Positions 61,218-64,000 of a stretch of DNA of 64,000 nt are shown here, in pieces; the first letter of the stretch is position 1, and each line of letters starts with the position of its first letter. The position numbers were made by a program, and so were the translations under genes. Source of the DNA: Phycisphaerales bacterium. Lineage in GTDB: Bacteria; Planctomycetota; Phycisphaerae; Phycisphaerales; UBA1924. The stretch is taken from positions 95,016 to 159,015 of the forward strand of contig CAJPFG010000026.1 of assembly GCA_905339235.1 (NCBI GenBank), given 5' to 3'. The notes below the pieces were generated by a model that did no database searches, was not told where the DNA came from, and saw nothing but the letters and a program-made list of their open reading frames with translations.

Positions 61218-63635
61218 ATGCACCACGGAGGCGACATCGACCCGCGCATGGAAGCGCTGCTGAAGGACCTCACCGGCACGCAGCGCGAAGCCGTGCTGCA
61301 GACCGAGGGCCCCCTGCTCGTGCTCGCCGCCGCCGGGTCCGGCAAGACCCGCGTCATCACCCGCCGCATCGCCTACCTCATCCACTGCGGCGTCCCCCCA
61401 TGGCAGATCCTCGCACTCACCTTCACCAACAAGGCCGCCGGCGAGATGCGCGAACGCGTCTACTCCATGCTCGGCGGCCACTCCGAGGAAAACCGCGCCA
61501 CCCGCGGCCTCACCATCACCACCTTTCACGCCCTCTGCGCCCGCCTCCTCCGACGCTACGCCGTCCCCGCCGGCCTCAAACCCGACTTCACCATCTACGA
61601 CACCGACGACCAGTCCGCCGTCTGCAAGAAGGCCATCGAGGCCTGCCAACTCTCCTCCAGCAACTTCCCGCCCCGCAGCGTCCTCGCCGCCATCTCCAAG
61701 GCCAAGAACGAACTGCTCGACGCCGAGGGCTACGCCGCGCAGGCCCGCGAGTGGAACTCCAAGAACATCGCCCGCGTCTTCAAGGAATACACCCGCCTCA
61801 TGCGCCACGCCAACGCCGTGGACTTCGACGACCTCCTCGTCCTCACCGCCCGCGCCCTCAAGGACAACGCCGATGTCCGCGCCGAGTGTCAGTCGCGCTG
61901 GCGATACCTGCTCGTGGACGAATACCAGGACACCAACCACGCCCAGTTCGTCATCGCCTCCCTCATCGCCGGTGGCACTAGCCTCCCGGCTCGTGACCAA
62001 CTCCCCCAGCCCCCCGATTCCCCTCCGCCCGAGCCCGAACCCTCCGCTCCCCGCGGCCCCAACTTCTGCGTCGTCGGCGATCCCGACCAGTCGATCTACG
62101 GCTGGCGCGGCGCCGACATCAGCAACATCCTCGAGTTCGAAGACCACTACCCCGGCTGCCGCACCATCACGCTCGGCGAAAACTTCCGCTCCACCGCCCC
62201 CATCCTCGCCCTGGCCGACACGCTCATCCGCCACAACAAACGCCGCAAACACAAGCCGCTCTTCACCTCGCGCACCGGCGGCGACAAGCCCCAGGCCGTC
62301 CTCTGCCGCGAAGAAGGCCACGAAGGCCTGCTCGTCGCCGACTGGCTCAAAGCCCGCCACGAGCACGGCGTCGCCTGGCGCGACATGGCCATCTTCTACC
62401 GCACCAACGCTCTTTCCCGAGTCATGGAAGAGGCCATGCGAAGCGCGGCCATCCCCTACACCATCGCCCGCGGCACCGCTTTCTACGACCGCGAGGAAGT
62501 CAGGAACGCCGTCGCCTACCTCCGCTCCGTCGCCAACCCCGCCGACGATATCTCCCTCTCGCGAATCGTGAACACACCCTCCCGCGGCATCGGCAAAACC
62601 TCCCTCGACGCCCTCGAAGTCCACGCCTCCCGTGAGGAAACCACCCTGCTGGAGGCCCTGCGCGACGCGTCGAGCGTCGCGACCCTCGGCCCGCGCGCGG
62701 CGCCCGCCGTCGCCAAGTTCGTCGCGATGCTCGATTCCTGGACCGGCGGGGGCTCCTTCATGGGCGCCCTGGTCCCCGGCACCCTCACCGACCTGGTCGA
62801 TCGCATCGTCCGCGAGTCCGGCCTGCGCGACATGTACGTCAAGCAGGCCAAAACCAGCGGCAGCGAGTCCGACGCCGAACGCGTGGACAACCTCGACGAA
62901 CTCGTCTCTTCCGCCCACCAGTTCGAACTCGAATACGACCCCACCGCCGACGCCGCGCTCAACCCCCCGCCCGGCGCCCACCCCGACCTCGTCATCGAAA
63001 CCCCGCCCCTGCTCGCCTTGCTCCGCGCGTTCCTCGAGAGCATCGCCCTCGTCGCCGACGCCGACGCCGTGGACCCCGCCCAGGGAAGCGTCACCCTCAT
63101 GACCCTCCACGCGGCCAAGGGTCTGGAGTTCGACAGCGTCGCCATGATCGGCCTCGAAGAAGGCATGCTCCCCCACGCCCGCGCGGTCGAGGGCCTCGGC
63201 GGCGACGGCGACCTCGAAGAAGAACGCCGCCTCTGCTTCGTCGGTATCACCCGCGCCATGCGGCGCCTCCTCATCACCAGCGCCAAGTACCGCACCCACC
63301 GCGGCATCCCCAACCGCACCATGCCCTCCCGCTTCCTCGCCGAACTCCCCGAACAGTCCCTCGCCATCTCCGACCAGTCCGGCGACTTCGACGACTTCGA
63401 AGGTGGCACGAGTCTCCCGACTCGTGTCCCCGGTGTTCCAAGTGGCTTGAGTCTCCCGACTCGTGTCCCCGGCACACCCTTCCAAGTCGGCACCCTCGTC
63501 CGTCACCCCCAGTTCGGACTCGGCGAAATCACCGCCATCACCCCCGGCTCCCACGCCCGCGCCACCGTCAAGTTCAAAGACCTGGGCACAAAAACCCTCG
63601 TCCTCGAATACGCGCGCCTCACCGTGGTGCGGTAG
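61218..63635 (+). CDS. pcrA: UvrD/PcrA-type DNA helicase carrying inserted palindromic repeats
   Basis: 805 residues of superfamily 1A. It unwinds DNA in repair and in clearing RecA or RNA polymerase. Motifs: LTGTQREAVLQTEGPLLVLAAAGSGKTRVI (Q motif and Walker A), LTFTNKAAGEMRER (Ia), LLVDEYQDTNHAQF (II), GDPDQSIYGWRGA (III), LGENFRS (IV), TLMTLHAAKGLEFDSV (V) and LCFVGITRAMRRL (VI). A Pro-rich insert (about residues 252-277) between motifs II and III, and another near 729-752, are encoded by a palindromic 28-bp element. The C-terminus (VRHPQFGLGEITAITPG) is the Tudor-like domain of PcrA. The start is leaderless-like. Confidence 0.96.
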   Translation: MHHGGDIDPRMEALLKDLTGTQREAVLQTEGPLLVLAAAGSGKTRVITRRIAYLIHCGVPPWQILALTFTNKAAGEMRERVYSMLGGHSEENRATRGLTITTFHALCARLLRRYAVPAGLKPDFTIYDTDDQSAVCKKAIEACQLSSSNFPPRSVLAAISKAKNELLDAEGYAAQAREWNSKNIARVFKEYTRLMRHANAVDFDDLLVLTARALKDNADVRAECQSRWRYLLVDEYQDTNHAQFVIASLIAGGTSLPARDQLPQPPDSPPPEPEPSAPRGPNFCVVGDPDQSIYGWRGADISNILEFEDHYPGCRTITLGENFRSTAPILALADTLIRHNKRRKHKPLFTSRTGGDKPQAVLCREEGHEGLLVADWLKARHEHGVAWRDMAIFYRTNALSRVMEEAMRSAAIPYTIARGTAFYDREEVRNAVAYLRSVANPADDISLSRIVNTPSRGIGKTSLDALEVHASREETTLLEALRDASSVATLGPRAAPAVAKFVAMLDSWTGGGSFMGALVPGTLTDLVDRIVRESGLRDMYVKQAKTSGSESDAERVDNLDELVSSAHQFELEYDPTADAALNPPPGAHPDLVIETPPLLALLRAFLESIALVADADAVDPAQGSVTLMTLHAAKGLEFDSVAMIGLEEGMLPHARAVEGLGGDGDLEEERRLCFVGITRAMRRLLITSAKYRTHRGIPNRTMPSRFLAELPEQSLAISDQSGDFDDFEGGTSLPTRVPGVPSGLSLPTRVPGTPFQVGTLVRHPQFGLGEITAITPGSHARATVKFKDLGTKTLVLEYARLTVVR
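61971..61998. repeat. Palindromic 28-bp element in the helicase gene, copy 1
   Basis: GGTGGCACTAGCCTCCC followed by GGCTCGTGACC. The arms GGCACTAGCC and GGCTCGTGACC are imperfect complements. It encodes GGTSLPARDQ in frame, in the loop between helicase motifs II and III. Confidence 0.75.
63402..63468. repeat. Palindromic 28-bp element, copies 2 and 3, 39 bp apart
   Basis: Copies at 63402-63429 and 63441-63468 share the core GAGTCTCCCGACTCGTGTCC. They form a tandem repeat with period 39 bp, or 13 codons, reading GGTSLPTRVPGVP and SGLSLPTRVPGTP. They lie in the linker before the C-terminal domain. Confidence 0.85.
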
Positions 63636-63747
63636 TCGGCGCGCAACACCCGCGATCCAGGCAGATCTACTCCTCTGCCTCCGATGCCCCAACCCCCACG
63701 CCCCCAAAGCCTTGCGCACCACTTCCCCATTTCCTCAAAACTTCCCC

Positions 63748-63776
63748 TTGACACGCCCAACCCAAATCCGTACCGT
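63748..63776 (+). promoter_or_regulatory. Promoter of the gene at the right edge
   Basis: TTGACA (63748-63753), 17-base spacer, TACCGT (63771-63776), nine bases before ATG 63786. The stretch 63636-63747 shows no gene. Confidence 0.5.
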
Positions 63777-63785
63777 CAGTTCGTA

Positions 63786-64000
63786 ATGCCCGAACTCCCC
63801 GCTCCCAACCCCCAGCACCCCGCACCCGCCGCGCCGGCCCTCTCCCCGCTCGACACCATCCGCCTCAACGCCTGGTTCGACCACCGCGGCCAACTCCCCG
63901 ACCTCGCCCGCGCCCTCAACATCACCACCACGCAACTCGCCGACTGGGCCGCGCAACCCCACATCGCCGCGGCCATCGCTCGCATCGAAAGCCTCTCCAA
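63786..64000 (+). CDS. Hypothetical protein, cut by the window edge
   Basis: An open frame of more than 71 codons begins at ATG 63786 and runs off the right edge without a stop. After a Pro/Ala-rich start it reads LDTIRLNAWFDHRGQLPDLARALNITTTQLADWAAQPHIAAAIARIESL, which looks like a small helix-turn-helix region (LARALNITTTQLADW). It could be a DNA-binding protein, but too little is visible. A good TTGACA promoter lies directly before it. Confidence 0.6.
   Translation, partial: MPELPAPNPQHPAPAAPALSPLDTIRLNAWFDHRGQLPDLARALNITTTQLADWAAQPHIAAAIARIESLS

Noticed and set aside
61167..63722. Minus-strand frame of about 850 codons opposite the helicase gene
   Set aside because: It is the antisense shadow of a clear helicase gene with all motifs. 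Its translation is Gly/Val/Asp-rich with no domain, as is usual for antisense frames in GC-rich DNA.
1..64000. tRNA, rRNA and CRISPR genes
   Set aside because: I scanned for T-loop sequences (GTTCGAATC-like) with flanking acceptor stems and for evenly spaced direct repeats and saw none. Occasional TTCGAA hits lie inside protein genes.

Overview
The window is GC-rich bacterial chromosome that most resembles Planctomycetes of the Phycisphaerae type. The clues are secreted proteins ending in a Cys-containing dockerin-like repeat pair (TNCDGSLNGFD followed by DLNNDGAENGFD), an H-X9-DG type prepilin, an ECF sigma/anti-sigma pair, many short lipoproteins, and mixed use of Shine-Dalgarno starts and starts lying directly behind a -10 box. 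I see no rRNA, tRNA, CRISPR array, phage or insertion sequence. This is mostly ordinary chromosome with a secreted-protein island in the middle.

Layout. 1-8.1 kb: end of a CinA-type amidase, an SDR dehydrogenase, a large dockerin protein, fabH, an RRM RNA-binding protein with a clear terminator, a methyltransferase and small secreted proteins. 8.2-10.9 kb: a threonine-rich leader peptide, an intrinsic terminator, a small zinc-ribbon gene and thrS, which together look like a transcription attenuator. 11-18.5 kb: lipoprotein hydrolase, pheA, CPBP protease, ECF sigma factor with anti-sigma factor, LOG-type hydrolase. 18.7-25.4 kb: a PAS-LuxR regulator, then a seven-gene collinear cluster (Cys/His-rich protein, prepilin-like protein, two paralogous secreted proteins, ABC ATPase, His-rich FtsX-like permease, DUF3299 protein) that I infer handles a metal. 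25.4-40 kb: amino-acid dehydrogenase, thioredoxin-fold protein, TPR membrane protein, MgtC/DUF4010 protein, two zinc-ribbon/pseudopilin-like membrane proteins or relatives, hbd, a P-domain protein, TPR, cupin, recX, lipoprotein, rhodanese. 40.3-47.3 kb: three tandem paralogous dockerin proteins on the minus strand, each with its own promoter, leader and terminator. 47.5-64 kb: carA, priA, murD, YdjY lipoprotein, HtrA-like protease, panB, phosphohexomutase, membrane P-loop ATPase, APC permease with a Usp-like tail, UvrD/PcrA helicase, and a gene cut by the right edge.

The signals most worth attention are: the putative threonine attenuator before thrS; a 28-bp palindromic element present three times inside the helicase gene and always read in the same frame; arrays of 7-bp repeats, one of them absorbed into the thrS coding sequence; and a recurring arrangement of a TAnnnT box 6-9 bases before an ATG or GTG with no Shine-Dalgarno, which suggests widespread leaderless transcripts. 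All functional statements come from reading translated sequence by eye; no database search was run.
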